A stretch of 51,204 bases of DNA from Gemmatimonadota bacterium. Its GTDB lineage: Bacteria; Gemmatimonadota; Gemmatimonadetes; Longimicrobiales; Gaopeijiaceae. Both the position numbers and the translations under genes were made by a program. The notes beneath the pieces are model-generated. The model did no database searches, was not told the DNA's origin, and worked only from the letters and a program-made list of their open reading frames with translations. The stretch is taken from assembly GCA_015664885.1 (NCBI GenBank), contig DQPL01000129.1:1-51204 (forward strand), written 5' to 3'. Numbering within the stretch: position 1 is the first letter of the stretch; every line of letters begins with the position of its first letter. Of this stretch, positions 7,904-17,933 are shown in pieces.

Positions 7904-9730
7904 ATGATACATCAGATACAGCGCCCTAAGCGGCTCCGTTACAACGTGGTATGTGTGTTGGCGTGCGCGCTTCTGACCTGGGCCGCAACGCCGCCTGACA
8001 CACCGGTCGCGGAGGCCGCGATGAGGGGGGACGCCGCCAAGGTTCGTGCGTTGATCGAGCTCGGCGAGGACGTGAATGCGGCTCTCGGGGACGGCATGAC
8101 CGCTCTGCATTGGGCCGCCGAGCGCGGAGACGGCGAGGTTGCCTCGCTGCTGCTGTCGGCTGGAGCTCACGTCGAATCGACGACACGCCTCGGCGCATAC
8201 CGCCCCCTGCACCTCGCCGCCAAGGGCGGGCACACTTCAGTCGTGCGTGCGCTCCTGCAGGCAGGAGCCATCGCCACGCCCGAAACCACGACCGGAAGCG
8301 TTACGCCCCTCCACTTGGCGGCTGCCTCCGGTAGCGCCTCCTCGGTAGCTGTGCTCATCGAGTTCGGTGCCGAGGTCGATCGACGTGAAACCGCCTGGGG
8401 GCAAACGCCGCTGATGTTCGCCGCGGCGACAGGGCGTGTGCAGGCGATCCGCGCATTGGTGAGCGCCGGTGCGGCCATCGACGCACGGGCCATCGTGCTC
8501 GATATGCCCACCAGGGATGCCGAGGACCGCGCGGACCAGGCCGCGGGGCGGCAGCGCACGCGAGGCGAGCCACTCACCGCGCAGACGACCCCCACCGAAG
8601 CCCGGAGACTGCAGACAACCACGACCGAGACGAGACGCGTGTCGGCCGCAGGCAGCGGTGGTGCCGGAGCTGGCGCCGCTCCCGCCGAAATCGACATCAA
8701 CGAAGCTCAACGCGACCGCGTCGCCCAGCCGCTCTCGCACGCGCAGCTCGTGGGTGGCTACGGAGGCCTGAGTGCGCTGCTACTGGCGGTTCGCGAGGGG
8801 TATGCCGCAGCCGCGATCGCCTTGATCGAGGGCGGAGCCGACATCGACCATGTGAGCGGCGGAGACCACACGAGTCCCCTGCTGATGGCGATGCTCAACG
8901 GCCACTTCGACCTGGCCATGCAGCTCTTCGAGCGCGGCGCCGACCCCAAGATCGCGAGTGACGCGGGCGCGGCGCCGCTCTACATCGCGCTCAACACACA
9001 CTGGATCCCGAAGTCCAGGCATCCCCAGCCCACGCACCGCTTGCGGCAGGAGGTCACGTACATGGACCTGATGCGGGCGTTCCTGGACGCCGGCGCAGAC
9101 CCCAATGTGCAACTCACCAAGCCGCTCTGGTTCACGACGTTTGGGGACGACTATCTGAGGGTCGACCGTACGGGTGCGACACCGTTTTGGCGCGCCGCAT
9201 ACGCTCTGGACCTCGATGCCATGAGGCTCCTGGTGGCCTACGGCGCCGATCCGGACACGCCGACCGTGAAGTCGCCCCGGCGTAGCTATCGCGGGGGCAA
9301 CCTCGAGCCCACATCCGGTGGAGATGCGTCCGGGCTGCCGCCGGTTCCGGTCGGAGGACCCGGCTCGTGGCCGATCCATGCCGCTTCAGGCATCGGGTTC
9401 GGAGAAGGCTTCGCAGCAAACATCCACCGTCACGTACCGGACGGCTGGCTTCCCGCAGTGACGTACCTGGTGAACGAGATCGGGGCGGACGTGAACGCGC
9501 GGGACCACAACGGATACACCGCGCTCCACCACGCAGCCTCACGCGGCGACGACGAGCTGGTCTTGTTCCTGGTGGAGCACGGAGCGGACGTGATGGTGGT
9601 GAGTCGGCGCGGTCAAACCACGGTGGACATGGCGAATGGTCCGGTGCAACGCATCACCCCCTTCCCCAGTACGATCGCGCTGCTCGAGGGGCTCGGGGCG
9701 AAGAATAACCACAACTGTGTGGGGTGCTGA
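7904..9730 (+). CDS. Secreted ankyrin-repeat protein
   Basis: The ATG at 7904 follows GAGGG at five bases and gives 608 residues with a signal-like helix (VVCVLACALLTWAA). An in-frame ATG at 7880, overlapping the DUF1552 stop, is the alternative start. Ankyrin repeats are clear in the N-terminal half (GMTALHWAAERGDGEV, YRPLHLAAKGGHTSVV, VTPLHLAAASGSAS) and again near the C-terminus (GYTALHHAASRGDDELV). A low-complexity linker rich in Thr, Arg and Ala lies near residues 205-270. Ankyrin repeats bind proteins, so it may scaffold the DUF1592/DUF1552 pair upstream. The C-terminus ends in an HNCVGC tail with two cysteines. Confidence 0.85.
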   Translation: MIHQIQRPKRLRYNVVCVLACALLTWAATPPDTPVAEAAMRGDAAKVRALIELGEDVNAALGDGMTALHWAAERGDGEVASLLLSAGAHVESTTRLGAYRPLHLAAKGGHTSVVRALLQAGAIATPETTTGSVTPLHLAAASGSASSVAVLIEFGAEVDRRETAWGQTPLMFAAATGRVQAIRALVSAGAAIDARAIVLDMPTRDAEDRADQAAGRQRTRGEPLTAQTTPTEARRLQTTTTETRRVSAAGSGGAGAGAAPAEIDINEAQRDRVAQPLSHAQLVGGYGGLSALLLAVREGYAAAAIALIEGGADIDHVSGGDHTSPLLMAMLNGHFDLAMQLFERGADPKIASDAGAAPLYIALNTHWIPKSRHPQPTHRLRQEVTYMDLMRAFLDAGADPNVQLTKPLWFTTFGDDYLRVDRTGATPFWRAAYALDLDAMRLLVAYGADPDTPTVKSPRRSYRGGNLEPTSGGDASGLPPVPVGGPGSWPIHAASGIGFGEGFAANIHRHVPDGWLPAVTYLVNEIGADVNARDHNGYTALHHAASRGDDELVLFLVEHGADVMVVSRRGQTTVDMANGPVQRITPFPSTIALLEGLGAKNNHNCVGC

Positions 9731-9776
9731 CCCACCCTGCGTCGGTCATCTGCATGTGCGGGCGGCACACCACCCG

Positions 9777-9962
9777 ATGAAACGGAAATCGGCAATGCGG
9801 ATGACGAATGTTCCTAGGTGCGCAACCCGCGGGGTACTCGCAGCACTCACCCTAGTCACGCTACAGGCGTGCTCGCGGTACGCCGACCGTCAGCTCTCTA
9901 CCTCTCCCCGCGCCCCAATGCCGGACCACATGGTCCACCGCGAGTGGCAGATTAGTCAGTAG
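9777..9962 (+). CDS. Putative small lipoprotein (61 aa)
   Basis: ATG at 9777 opens a 61-residue frame with a basic head, a hydrophobic stretch (GVLAALTLVTLQAC) and a plausible lipobox ending in Cys, followed by about 28 polar residues. It lies 46 bases past the ankyrin gene and ends inside the 3' end of the opposing PadR remnant. No strong ribosome binding site is visible and I recognise no family. It may be a degraded N-terminus of a larger lipoprotein gene rather than an intact gene. Confidence 0.35.
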   Translation: MKRKSAMRMTNVPRCATRGVLAALTLVTLQACSRYADRQLSTSPRAPMPDHMVHREWQISQ

Positions 9963-10194
9963 GGCCCGGACGAAGAAAAGCAGTACCAATCGAGCCGCCC
10001 GACTCCAGCCGTAGCGACTGCAGCGCCGGCACAATCCCGAAGACCAGGGTCGCGATGCGTAGCTCCTTGATGAGTGCGTAGCCGTGCAGCTCCCGGTCCG
10101 TGAGCGCAACGAGGATGTTGAATGCGAGATCGGTGAGTGGAAGCAGGTGGGATGCGTCCAAGGGCTGTTGCGAGGCCATCGGGACTCCGGCCAT
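9952..10194 (-). pseudogene. PadR-family regulator remnant
   Basis: The first 45 residues match the start of PadR winged-helix regulators (LPLTDLAFNILVAL, then RELHGYALIKELR). The normal recognition helix and wing that should follow are missing: the frame continues directly into a garbled PALQSLRLESGG-like piece of the wing and stops at 80 residues, where intact family members have about 105-115. This indicates an internal loss, so DNA binding is unlikely. A GTATAC palindrome lies just upstream at 10208-10213. No ADOP permease, the usual partner in this lineage, sits behind it. Confidence 0.5.
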
Positions 10195-10360
10195 AGACTC
10201 GTTAGAAGTATACCTGTAACGAGTAGAAGCGACGCGGCCGTGCCGTCAACTCCCGGACCGAGTCGCTCGCCCTTGCGGTGCCGCGGCGCACTCCCAAGTG
10301 TGCTCCTGCAACTGGGTCGTGAAATCGTCAGAGGCTTTCACTCAGTCAGAGGGTAGGATC

Positions 10361-11359
10361 GTGACCAACGCAAACATGGCTCGCTCGTCGATCCTGGTGG
10401 CACTGCTTCTTGCGGTCGCCACAGGTGTCGTGGCCCAGGAAAAAGTGCACACCGTCGAGTTCTACAGCCCGGCGGTCGAACGCACGATGAAGTACAACAT
10501 CGTTCTGCCCGAGGCCTACGAGGCCTCCGACGAGCGCTACCCGGTCCTCTACCTGCTTCACGGACTGACGAGCAACTACACGGCTTGGAGCAGGCAGGGG
10601 GCGGCGTTTTACGCCGGGCTCGCCGGGGACCTAATCGTGGTCATGCCCGACGGAGGGAACTCCTGGTACGTCAATTGGGCGGAAAACGAGAAAGGTCAGC
10701 GGAACGATTGGGAAGACCACATCGTCAAGGACGTGGTCGGCCACGTCGACGGGAACTACCGCACTATAGCGCGGCGAGAGGGGCGTGCGATCACCGGGCT
10801 CTCCATGGGGGGCTACGGCGGACTGACGCTCGGCCTACGCAACCCTGAGCTCTTCGTATCGATTGGCAGCACCAGCGGCGCGTTGTCGTATGCCCGTCGC
10901 AACGCTGCCGAGGCCCGGGGTGAGGTCGCGCCGCGAGCGCGTCGGGAACGCACCGCGGAGGAGCAGGCAGGTCTCGAGGCGCGCCAAGCCAGAATCAACC
11001 CCAACATCGGTATCGAAAGCTTCAGCAGCCAGGCAGAGCGCACGCCGGCGGGGAGGGCGTTTGCCACGGCCGAAGGCGCGGATGCCTACGACCCCTTCAA
11101 GCTGGTCCTTCAGGTTCCGCACGAAGATCTGCCCCACATCTACCTGGACTCGGGGACCGAAGACCGGCTGATCGGCGATGCCAGGGCCTTTGCCCAGGTG
11201 TTGTTCGAGAACGACGTGCCCTTCGACTTCATGCAGATGCCGGGTGGGCACAACGGTACCTACTGGACCCAGTCTCTCGGCCACATCGTTTCGATCCAGT
11301 ATGAAGTGATGCGCCGGGCGCTTGGGGAGAGGCCGGTCCGTCGCAGTAGACGCCCATGA
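10361..11359 (+). CDS. Exported alpha/beta-hydrolase, putative esterase (esterase D-like)
   Basis: A GTG at 10361 behind AGAGGG gives about 332 residues; ATG 10376 is the next option. The signal peptide is ARSSILVALLLAVATGVVAQ. The mature part is an Esterase (PF00756) domain: VLYLLHGLTSNYTAW holds the oxyanion region, GLSMGGYGG carries the nucleophile Ser, and the late LDSGTEDRLI and MPGGHNGTYW supply the likely Asp and His. The family includes S-formylglutathione hydrolases, feruloyl esterases and mycolyltransferases. The signal peptide argues for an extracytoplasmic carboxylesterase. An Arg/Glu/Ala-rich insertion near residues 185-235 is unusual and could be a cap. It is a single-gene unit convergent with the PQQ gene. 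Confidence 0.85.
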   Translation: MTNANMARSSILVALLLAVATGVVAQEKVHTVEFYSPAVERTMKYNIVLPEAYEASDERYPVLYLLHGLTSNYTAWSRQGAAFYAGLAGDLIVVMPDGGNSWYVNWAENEKGQRNDWEDHIVKDVVGHVDGNYRTIARREGRAITGLSMGGYGGLTLGLRNPELFVSIGSTSGALSYARRNAAEARGEVAPRARRERTAEEQAGLEARQARINPNIGIESFSSQAERTPAGRAFATAEGADAYDPFKLVLQVPHEDLPHIYLDSGTEDRLIGDARAFAQVLFENDVPFDFMQMPGGHNGTYWTQSLGHIVSIQYEVMRRALGERPVRRSRRP

Positions 11360-11386
11360 GCGTCGGGTCCGAGTAGGCGCCGAGCC

Positions 11387-13477
11387 TCACGGAAAGGGTC
11401 TAAGTCCTCCTGCGTTCGGCAACTTAACCGCCACGAGCTTAGGAGGACTCGCCCTCACAGTGAACGCGATGTACTGCTCGCCGTCGACCATGTAAGTCAT
11501 CGGCGTGCCGAGTACGGGCGCTGGCACGTCGATGGCACCGACGATCTCACCCGTCATCTTGTCGCGCGCCACCAGCTGGGGGCCGTCGTCGGTGCCCCCG
11601 CTCTCCATGCCCGAGATGAGCAGTGTCTTGGTGAGCACGGGTCCGCCCGCCCGCACCACTCGGTCTCCGAGCGGAGGTAGGTCCAGGTCCCTGAGCAAGG
11701 GGTGATTGCGCACCTCGTCTCCATTTCCGATCGGTTGCATCCAGAGATGTTCACCCGTGTTGAGGTCGATCGCGGTGATCCTCGAATACGGCGGTTTGAA
11801 CAGCGGTAGTCCGCTGGGCATGCGAGGTCCGCTGCCGGGGCCGCCGTGTGTAAACCGGGCGGTTGCCTCGTCGCCGAATACCTCTCGAGGGTCGTAGAGG
11901 TGGATCATCTGGTACGACGAGCGCGAGGGCACATACAGGATGCCCGTCTCGGGGTCCACCGCCGAGCCAGGCCAGCTGGCGCCTCCGCCCGTGCCGGGCC
12001 GTAGGATCGTGCCTTGAGTGCCGCCGTCCTCGTGCAGCGAGATCGGCTCGAAGAGGGGCCCCCAGCGAAACGGCTGGATCGCGTCGATGGCCTGCTGGCG
12101 AAGCTCCGGGGTGAAGTCGTTCAAGTCGTCGATCGACACACCCTGATACTCGAAGGGCGCCGGTTTTGTCGGGATGGGTTGCGTCGGCCAGACCACCTCA
12201 CCGGGCACGTTGGTCTCGGTATCCATACGCCGTTCTACGATGGGCCAAACGGGTTCGCCGGTCGCGCGGTCGAACACATAGGTGAAGCCCTGCTTCGATA
12301 TCTGGGCGATCGCCTTGATCTCCCTGCCGTCCACGGTGATGTCGATGAGGTTCGGGTGTGTCGGGAAGTCGTAGTCCCACAGACCGTGATGCACCGCCTG
12401 GAAATGCCAGACGCGTTGGCCCGTCTCGGCATCGATGGCGATCAGCGACTCCGAAAACAGGTTCGAACCCAGGCGGTGACCTCCGTAGAAGTCATTGGTA
12501 GCGGTACCGGTGGGAGCGTACAGGAGCCCGAGTTCTTCGTCGGCGGCGTAGGTGCTCCAAACGTTGGTATTGCCGGAATACTGCCAGGAGTCGTTCTCCC
12601 AGGTGTCGACCCCTAGCTCGCCAGCCTGCGGGATGGTGTGGAACGACCAACGCTCTTCACCCGTGCGCACGTTCCAGCCGCGTATCCAGCCAGGGACCGC
12701 TTCCATGGTGATCCTGCGATCCGCGATCGATACGGGCGTGACGACCACGTTCCGGATCACTATGGGAGCCGATTGCACCGAATAGAGGAGAGCGTTCAGG
12801 TAGTCCCTCTCTCCGCGGTCTGACCTGGGAAGAGTCGTGGTCAGGTCCACACGCCCGTCCACCCCGAAGCCTGCGCAAGGCCGTCCCGTCTTGGCGTCGA
12901 CGCAAATGAGATAGCCGTTTCCGGTCCCCCAGAAGACGCGTTCGTCGTCCGCGCCGTCGCTCCAGTAGGACACTCCGCGTTGGTTATAGATCACGGTCAT
13001 CGACGTGGTGCCGTCCTCGTAGCTCTTGGGATTGTAGATCCAGAGCACTTCGCCCGTCTTGGCGTCGACCGACACGCCGACCGAGAGCGGCGTGACCAGG
13101 AAGAGCCGACCTCCCGCCATCAATGGTGTCGCTTTCAGGTTCTCGATGAGCGGGTGCTGGTCGCTCCGCCACAACTCGGGCGTTTGCTCCTGAAGAGCTT
13201 CGAAGATATTGGCGGAGCTGGAGGTCCATTCGCCGCCCGCGAGCTCGGTGCTCAGCATGGCGTCGACGGTCGTCCAATTCCAAGCTTGCACGAGGCTGCT
13301 GAAATTGGTGGCGTCGATCTGATCCAGCGGCGAGTACTTCGTGCCGCCCACATCACCGCCGTAGCTCCGCCATTCACCGTTGAGCGCGCCGTACTGCGCC
13401 TGGGCCGGCGCGCAAACGCATACCAGTGCGGCCAGACCCGCTGCTGCGCTCCGGGTGACTAACCAAGTCATCTTCAT
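11387..13477 (-). CDS. PQQ-dependent dehydrogenase-like quinoprotein
   Basis: This 696-residue protein has a cleavable signal (LAALVCVCAPAQAQ) and then a beta-propeller of PQQ enzyme repeats: EWRSYGGDVGGTKYSPL at the N-terminus, repeated DAKTGEVLWIY, DAETGQRVWHF, DRATGEPVWPI and DLNTGEHLWMQ blades, and GGGASWPGSAVDPETG near the quinone site. Members oxidise alcohols or sugars in the periplasm and pass electrons to a cytochrome or quinone. No C-terminal heme motif (CxxCH) is present and no N-terminal membrane-anchor domain like that of Gcd, so an external electron acceptor is needed. It sits 13 bases ahead of nothing on its strand but directly downstream of the M24 peptidase gene. Confidence 0.88.
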   Translation of the reverse strand: MKMTWLVTRSAAAGLAALVCVCAPAQAQYGALNGEWRSYGGDVGGTKYSPLDQIDATNFSSLVQAWNWTTVDAMLSTELAGGEWTSSSANIFEALQEQTPELWRSDQHPLIENLKATPLMAGGRLFLVTPLSVGVSVDAKTGEVLWIYNPKSYEDGTTSMTVIYNQRGVSYWSDGADDERVFWGTGNGYLICVDAKTGRPCAGFGVDGRVDLTTTLPRSDRGERDYLNALLYSVQSAPIVIRNVVVTPVSIADRRITMEAVPGWIRGWNVRTGEERWSFHTIPQAGELGVDTWENDSWQYSGNTNVWSTYAADEELGLLYAPTGTATNDFYGGHRLGSNLFSESLIAIDAETGQRVWHFQAVHHGLWDYDFPTHPNLIDITVDGREIKAIAQISKQGFTYVFDRATGEPVWPIVERRMDTETNVPGEVVWPTQPIPTKPAPFEYQGVSIDDLNDFTPELRQQAIDAIQPFRWGPLFEPISLHEDGGTQGTILRPGTGGGASWPGSAVDPETGILYVPSRSSYQMIHLYDPREVFGDEATARFTHGGPGSGPRMPSGLPLFKPPYSRITAIDLNTGEHLWMQPIGNGDEVRNHPLLRDLDLPPLGDRVVRAGGPVLTKTLLISGMESGGTDDGPQLVARDKMTGEIVGAIDVPAPVLGTPMTYMVDGEQYIAFTVRASPPKLVAVKLPNAGGLRPFP

Positions 13478-13490
13478 TGCATGTGCTCCT

Positions 13491-14855
13491 TCAGCGGAGA
13501 ACCGACGTGATCAAGTAGAACTCTTCCTGTCTGGGGCGGAAGAAAACCCACCCCTCAGGGGTCAGATAGGCAGGGTCCTCCTGCATGATGTGGACGTCCT
13601 GACCGTCCCACTCGGGCACCGTGGTCCGTGTATTCAGCTCAATCGAAATGTAGGAGCCTTCGACGAGCGGCTTGGACGTGGCCTCCCCGCGCCCAGCGCT
13701 TCTGAAGTCGATGCTTGGACCCATTCCGTGACCGTTGTTGCCCAACGGATGCGAATAGATCTGCGCCTGGATGCCGAGATCCTCCATCTCCGCCATCGTC
13801 GCAGCATACGCCTCGCCCGCTGTTCGACCCGGGCGCGAGGCCCTGAGCGTTAAAGCGTCCTGAAGCGCTACGGTATTGGCGAAGGCGGCTTTGAGCCCCT
13901 CGGGTGCGTCCTCCTCACCGGGTCGGAGTACGTAGGCCATCTTCTGCCAGTCGCTGTCGAGCCCCAGGTACGAGATTCCGAAGTCGACGTGGATCAGGTC
14001 TCCGGGCTCGATGACCGTCTCTTCCGGTGCGACCGCGAGGAAGCCACGAGACCCGACGTCTGCCATCCCGGCACGCTGTACCCGCATGTCGGGTTGAAAC
14101 CACGTGCCGACGCCGTGGCTCCAGAGCTCATCGTACATGAAGCGTCTTACGTCTCCAACCGTCGTGACTCCCGGTTCGACTACGGCGTTGGAGAAGGCCT
14201 CCTTGGTGATCGCTTCCGTGAGCGCCACGAGCAGTTCGTAGTGCTCCAACTCCTCAGGAATCCGCGTCGCTAGATACTCCTCGATGAGCGGGGCCGCGCT
14301 CTGGAAGCGGCTCGCGGCTTCGCTACCCATGGCATCCGTCAGGAAACGGTAGGAGTCGTGCGTAAGGCTGCGCGTCATGCCGCGAGCGCCTCCGGTCCCG
14401 AGCCCGACCGTCGCGGGCCTGTACTGCTCGTAGAGCTCGCGAAGCACTTCGCCTGCGGGTTTGGGATCGATCGGCGACTCGAAGAAGCGAGCAACGGTCT
14501 CTTCCCAGTAGCCGGTTGCTGCCACTTTGCGCAGCCCGGCATCTCCCGCGTCCACGAATACGAAGATGTCACGCCGCCCCGTATACGGACGCGCCGGTGC
14601 CACGTATTGCGTGAGCGGGTCGTCGTGGAACTCCTCGTTGACCACGATCCACATGCCGATGCCGTGGCGGCGCATCATGGGCAGCAGCATGTCGTGCCGC
14701 TTGGTGAGCCACACGTCGCGCACGGCCATCTGCTCAGTCCAAGTCAGCAGCTCGATCGCCGCCTCAGTGGGCGCCGTTTCGCGCTGGTCGATTGTGCATG
14801 CGCCGGCCGAGAGCATGACTGTGACGGCACATGCGGAGAGAATCGGACGGTGCAC
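13491..14855 (-). CDS. M24 family metallopeptidase (Xaa-Pro aminopeptidase-like), lipoprotein
   Basis: The GTG at 14855 follows GAGGAG at seven bases and gives a 454-residue protein with a lipoprotein signal ([15 protein letters not shown]). The longer in-frame extension upstream is low-complexity and unlikely. The C-terminal half has the pita-bread fold motifs: [17 protein letters not shown] with two metal-ligand Asp residues, [11 protein letters not shown] with the His, IELN and HIMQEDP with the two Glu. The N-terminal half resembles the creatinase-type lid ([14 protein letters not shown]). It likely removes N-terminal residues from proline-containing peptides outside the cytoplasm. The PQQ gene follows 13 bases downstream, so the two may be co-transcribed. 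Confidence 0.88.
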   Translation of the reverse strand: MHRPILSACAVTVMLSAGACTIDQRETAPTEAAIELLTWTEQMAVRDVWLTKRHDMLLPMMRRHGIGMWIVVNEEFHDDPLTQYVAPARPYTGRRDIFVFVDAGDAGLRKVAATGYWEETVARFFESPIDPKPAGEVLRELYEQYRPATVGLGTGGARGMTRSLTHDSYRFLTDAMGSEAASRFQSAAPLIEEYLATRIPEELEHYELLVALTEAITKEAFSNAVVEPGVTTVGDVRRFMYDELWSHGVGTWFQPDMRVQRAGMADVGSRGFLAVAPEETVIEPGDLIHVDFGISYLGLDSDWQKMAYVLRPGEEDAPEGLKAAFANTVALQDALTLRASRPGRTAGEAYAATMAEMEDLGIQAQIYSHPLGNNGHGMGPSIDFRSAGRGEATSKPLVEGSYISIELNTRTTVPEWDGQDVHIMQEDPAYLTPEGWVFFRPRQEEFYLITSVLR

Positions 14856-15254
14856 CAGGAATCTCCTCGGTGAAGCGGAACCACGAAGAGGAAGCAGAGG
14901 CTCGAAGATGCGAGCCCCCTGCCGCGAAGGCGAGGGGAACGATGGCTCCTTCGCCCGACGCGGGCGGATGCCCGCGCTGAGACACCGCGCACTCATACCT
15001 TGGAGTGAGTGCGACCGACCCGCTCACATACGCCGGGGTGGCTTTGTTGCTAGCAGCGGCGGCTGCCGCGGCTTGTTGGATTCCGGCGCGCGCGACGCTG
15101 AGCATGGAGGCGTCGAGGGTGTTGCGGGAGGAGTAGCGAGGGGAGCTGCGGTCGCCGTGTTTCTGGCGTCTCTCCGGGCGCTCGGCCATTATTCCAGAGG
15201 CTCGTAGGCCTTGCCGACCGGAATATGGCCGCTCTGAAACCGGATACGTGATCC
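14856..15254. promoter_or_regulatory. Divergent intergenic region between M24 peptidase and IorAB-like genes
   Basis: About 400 bases separate the minus-strand peptidase start from the plus-strand iron-sulfur gene. Only the GAGGAG ribosome binding site of the peptidase gene is clear. Frames that stay open here are rich in Arg, Pro and Ala and match no family I know. I expect promoters for both genes but see no convincing -35/-10 pair or operator. Confidence 0.4.
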
Positions 15255-15749
15255 ATGGTGACTTTTACGCTGAACGGACGCCTCCACGAGGTCGATGTCC
15301 CGGATGACACCCCTCTCCTTTGGGCATTGCGGGACACGCTCCACCTGACAGGCACCAAGTTCGGGTGTGGCATCAGTCAGTGCGGTGCTTGCACGGTTCA
15401 CGTGAACGGGTCGCCGGTCCGCTCGTGTCGGTTCGCCGTGAGCCGCGCCGCGGGCGCCGAAGTGACCACCATCGAGGGTCTCTCGCCTGACGGGGGCCAC
15501 CCGGTCCAACTGGCTTGGGTGGAAGAGCAGGTGCCACAGTGCGGGTATTGCCAGTCGGGTCAGATCATGGCTGCGGCTGCTTTGCTGGCCGAGGATCCCA
15601 AGCCGTCGGACGCGGCCATCGACGCGGCCATGTCTCGCAACGTCTGTCGCTGCGGCACTTATACAGCGATTCGGCGCGCGATCCATCGAGCGGCGGAGAT
15701 TCAGTATCAGATGATGTCGACGGACGATGCCGGCGGAGGTGACCGATGA
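15255..15749 (+). CDS. (2Fe-2S)-binding small subunit of xanthine dehydrogenase-family molybdoenzyme (IorA-like)
   Basis: This 164-residue protein has both [2Fe-2S] motifs of the family: plant-ferredoxin type (Cys38, Cys43, Cys46, Cys58 in [15 protein letters not shown]) and the C-terminal type (Cys96, Cys99 in [10 protein letters not shown]; Cys131, Cys133 in CRCGTY). It transfers electrons from the molybdenum centre of its partner. No signal peptide is present, so it would be exported together with the Tat-bearing large subunit, whose ATG overlaps its end by four bases. The pair without an FAD subunit is the isoquinoline 1-oxidoreductase or aldehyde dehydrogenase type. The substrate is not evident from the sequence. 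Confidence 0.9.
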   Translation: MVTFTLNGRLHEVDVPDDTPLLWALRDTLHLTGTKFGCGISQCGACTVHVNGSPVRSCRFAVSRAAGAEVTTIEGLSPDGGHPVQLAWVEEQVPQCGYCQSGQIMAAAALLAEDPKPSDAAIDAAMSRNVCRCGTYTAIRRAIHRAAEIQYQMMSTDDAGGGDR

Positions 15750-17908
15750 GCGTATCACGCCGCACCTTCATAAAGATTACGGGCGTGGCCGGGGTAGGGC
15801 TGACGCTTGGAGTCACCTACAAAGTGGTGTCGGGCCCGGGACAGCCCGCCACCGACGCTGCATTCGCGCCCAACGCGTTCCTGCGCATCGATACCGATGG
15901 CTCGATCACCGTAGTTGTCGGCAAGTCCGAGATGGGGCAAGGCGTTTCGACGGCGCTGCCCATGCTGCTGGCGGAGGAACTCGAGGTGCCGTTCGAGCGC
16001 GTGGCCTTCGAGTTTGCACCTGCCCACGCGGCGTACGGCGCCCTGGGCATGCAGGTCACCGGCGGAAGCACGAGTGTCGTACAATCGTGGGTTCCGCTGC
16101 GTGAGGCCGGTGCAGCCGCGCGTTTGATGCTTCGTGAGGCGGCCGCGCGCGAGTGGGGTGTGCCAGCCTCGGACATCGAGATGCGCGACGCAAAAGCGCA
16201 TCACCCGGACGGCTCCACGCTCGACTACGGCGAGCTTGCTACTGCGGCGGCGGATGTGGACGTGCCCAAGAATGTGGCGCTCAAGGACCCGTCCGAGTTC
16301 CGATTGATCGGCACATCTCAGAATCGACTGGACATCCCGGCCAAGACCACCGGGGAGGCCGTCTTCGGTATCGACGCAGGCCCGAGTGACGCGCGCGTCG
16401 CGCTCGTCGCCCGCTGCCCGGTCTTTGGTGGCACGCTCCGCTCCTTCGACCCCGCGCCCGCGTTAGCGGTGCCAGGAGTCGACGAAGTGGTCGAGCTGAG
16501 CAACGGCGTGGCGGTGGTCGCAAACGGTTACTGGCCGGCGAAGCAGGGGCGGGACGCTTTGCTCATCGAGTGGGACGAAGGAGCTGGGAGCACGCTGAAC
16601 GACGAGGAGATCACGAGGCGCTTCAAGTCGGCGATTCAAGCAGGAGGAGGGGTCGCCGAGCAGCACGGTGAGACGGACGCGGCGTTCGCGGCCGGCTCCG
16701 ATCCGATTCGGGCGACGTATTCAGTGCCTTATCTGGCGCATGCGACCATGGAGCCCATGAACTGCACCGCGTTGGTCGAGGACGGTAGATGCACGGTATG
16801 GGCGCCGACCCAGTGGCAAAACGGCCCGTCATTGATCGCCGGCGGTGCTCGACAGGTTGCAGGGGAAATGTCGGGCGTGGGTGCCGACAACACAGTCATT
16901 CACACCACCTTCTTGGGCGGGGGCTTCGGGCGACGTGCCGAGACGGACTATGTCGCTGAGGCGGCGGAGTTGGCCTCGATGGTGGAGGGCGCGGTGAAAG
17001 TCATGTGGTCCCGCGAGGACGACATGCAGCACGACTTCTATCGACCCGCCTCGCACCACGAGTTCATGGCGCTTCTGGACGACGACGGCATGCCGCTCGC
17101 TTGGCGTCACGACATGGCGTCGCAGTCGATCATGGAGCGACTCATGCCAGGGTGGTTGCCGGACTTCGTTCGCAATCTGACGGTCACGCGCGACGGCGTG
17201 GACCCCACCGCGGTCGAGGGCGCGTCGAACCAGCCGTACCACGTGCCCAACTTCCGGATGGCGGCTGCCACGGTCGACCTCCCGATTCCGGTGGGGTTCT
17301 GGCGTTCCGTCGGGCATACGCACACCGGGTTCGTCGTGGAGTCGTTCATCGACGAGTTGGCGCACATAGCAGGAAAGGACCCCTATCAGTACCGCCGTGA
17401 CCTACTCGGTGAGCACCCCCGACACCTGGCGGTGCTCGATGCCGTCGCCACGGCGGCGTCGTGGGATTCGCCCGTGCCCGAGGGTCGGGCGCGGGGGATC
17501 GCGGTCGTGGAGTCGTTCGGCTCCTACGTGGCCGAGGTCGCAGAAATCTCTCTCGAAGATGGGCGGCCGCGCGTACACAAGGTTTGGTGTGCGGTCGACT
17601 GCGGCGTGATCGTGAATCCCGCGATCGTGCAGGCGCAGATGGAGAGCGGCATCATCTACGGACTTACCGCCGCGCTCTACGGACGCATCAGCATCGAAGG
17701 TGGCCGCGCGGTGCAGAGCAACTTCAACGACTACGAAATGGTGCGCATGGGGGAGGCCCCCGAAATCGAGGTTCTCCTGGTACCGAGCGGAGATGAGCCC
17801 GGTGGCGTCGGTGAGCCCGGCGTGCCACCGATTGCGCCGGCTGTCACCAACGCGCTGTTCGCACTGATTGGTCGGAGGGTGCGAGAGCTACCCGTGCAGT
17901 TGGCCTGA
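15746..17908 (+). CDS. Molybdopterin-binding large subunit, xanthine dehydrogenase family (IorB-like), Tat-exported
   Basis: This 720-residue protein starts with a twin-arginine signal (SRRTFIK at residues 4-10). Two aldehyde oxidase/xanthine dehydrogenase-type domains follow. Recognisable stretches are [33 protein letters not shown]-like ([14 protein letters not shown]), [18 protein letters not shown] and the C-terminal [17 protein letters not shown] with the catalytic Glu. This duplicated N-terminal form is the IorB or membrane-associated aldehyde dehydrogenase type, which works with a separate [2Fe-2S] subunit and usually a cytochrome. No cytochrome gene follows; the next gene is convergent. 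It hydroxylates an N-heterocycle or oxidises an aldehyde in the periplasm; which one is open. Confidence 0.9.
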   Translation: MSVSRRTFIKITGVAGVGLTLGVTYKVVSGPGQPATDAAFAPNAFLRIDTDGSITVVVGKSEMGQGVSTALPMLLAEELEVPFERVAFEFAPAHAAYGALGMQVTGGSTSVVQSWVPLREAGAAARLMLREAAAREWGVPASDIEMRDAKAHHPDGSTLDYGELATAAADVDVPKNVALKDPSEFRLIGTSQNRLDIPAKTTGEAVFGIDAGPSDARVALVARCPVFGGTLRSFDPAPALAVPGVDEVVELSNGVAVVANGYWPAKQGRDALLIEWDEGAGSTLNDEEITRRFKSAIQAGGGVAEQHGETDAAFAAGSDPIRATYSVPYLAHATMEPMNCTALVEDGRCTVWAPTQWQNGPSLIAGGARQVAGEMSGVGADNTVIHTTFLGGGFGRRAETDYVAEAAELASMVEGAVKVMWSREDDMQHDFYRPASHHEFMALLDDDGMPLAWRHDMASQSIMERLMPGWLPDFVRNLTVTRDGVDPTAVEGASNQPYHVPNFRMAAATVDLPIPVGFWRSVGHTHTGFVVESFIDELAHIAGKDPYQYRRDLLGEHPRHLAVLDAVATAASWDSPVPEGRARGIAVVESFGSYVAEVAEISLEDGRPRVHKVWCAVDCGVIVNPAIVQAQMESGIIYGLTAALYGRISIEGGRAVQSNFNDYEMVRMGEAPEIEVLLVPSGDEPGGVGEPGVPPIAPAVTNALFALIGRRVRELPVQLA

Positions 17909-17933
17909 CTTCGGAGGGCCACCGCCCGGAGGT

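Noticed and set aside
11811-12616. Plus-strand frames of 83-200 residues inside the PQQ gene
   Set aside because: Antisense shadows of a highly repetitive GC-rich beta-propeller gene; no independent start signals or domains.
14764-15189. Minus-strand 141-residue frame between the M24 and IorA-like genes
   Set aside because: Arg/Ser/Ala-rich composition, no domain and no clear start signal; overlaps the N-terminus of the peptidase gene in another frame.
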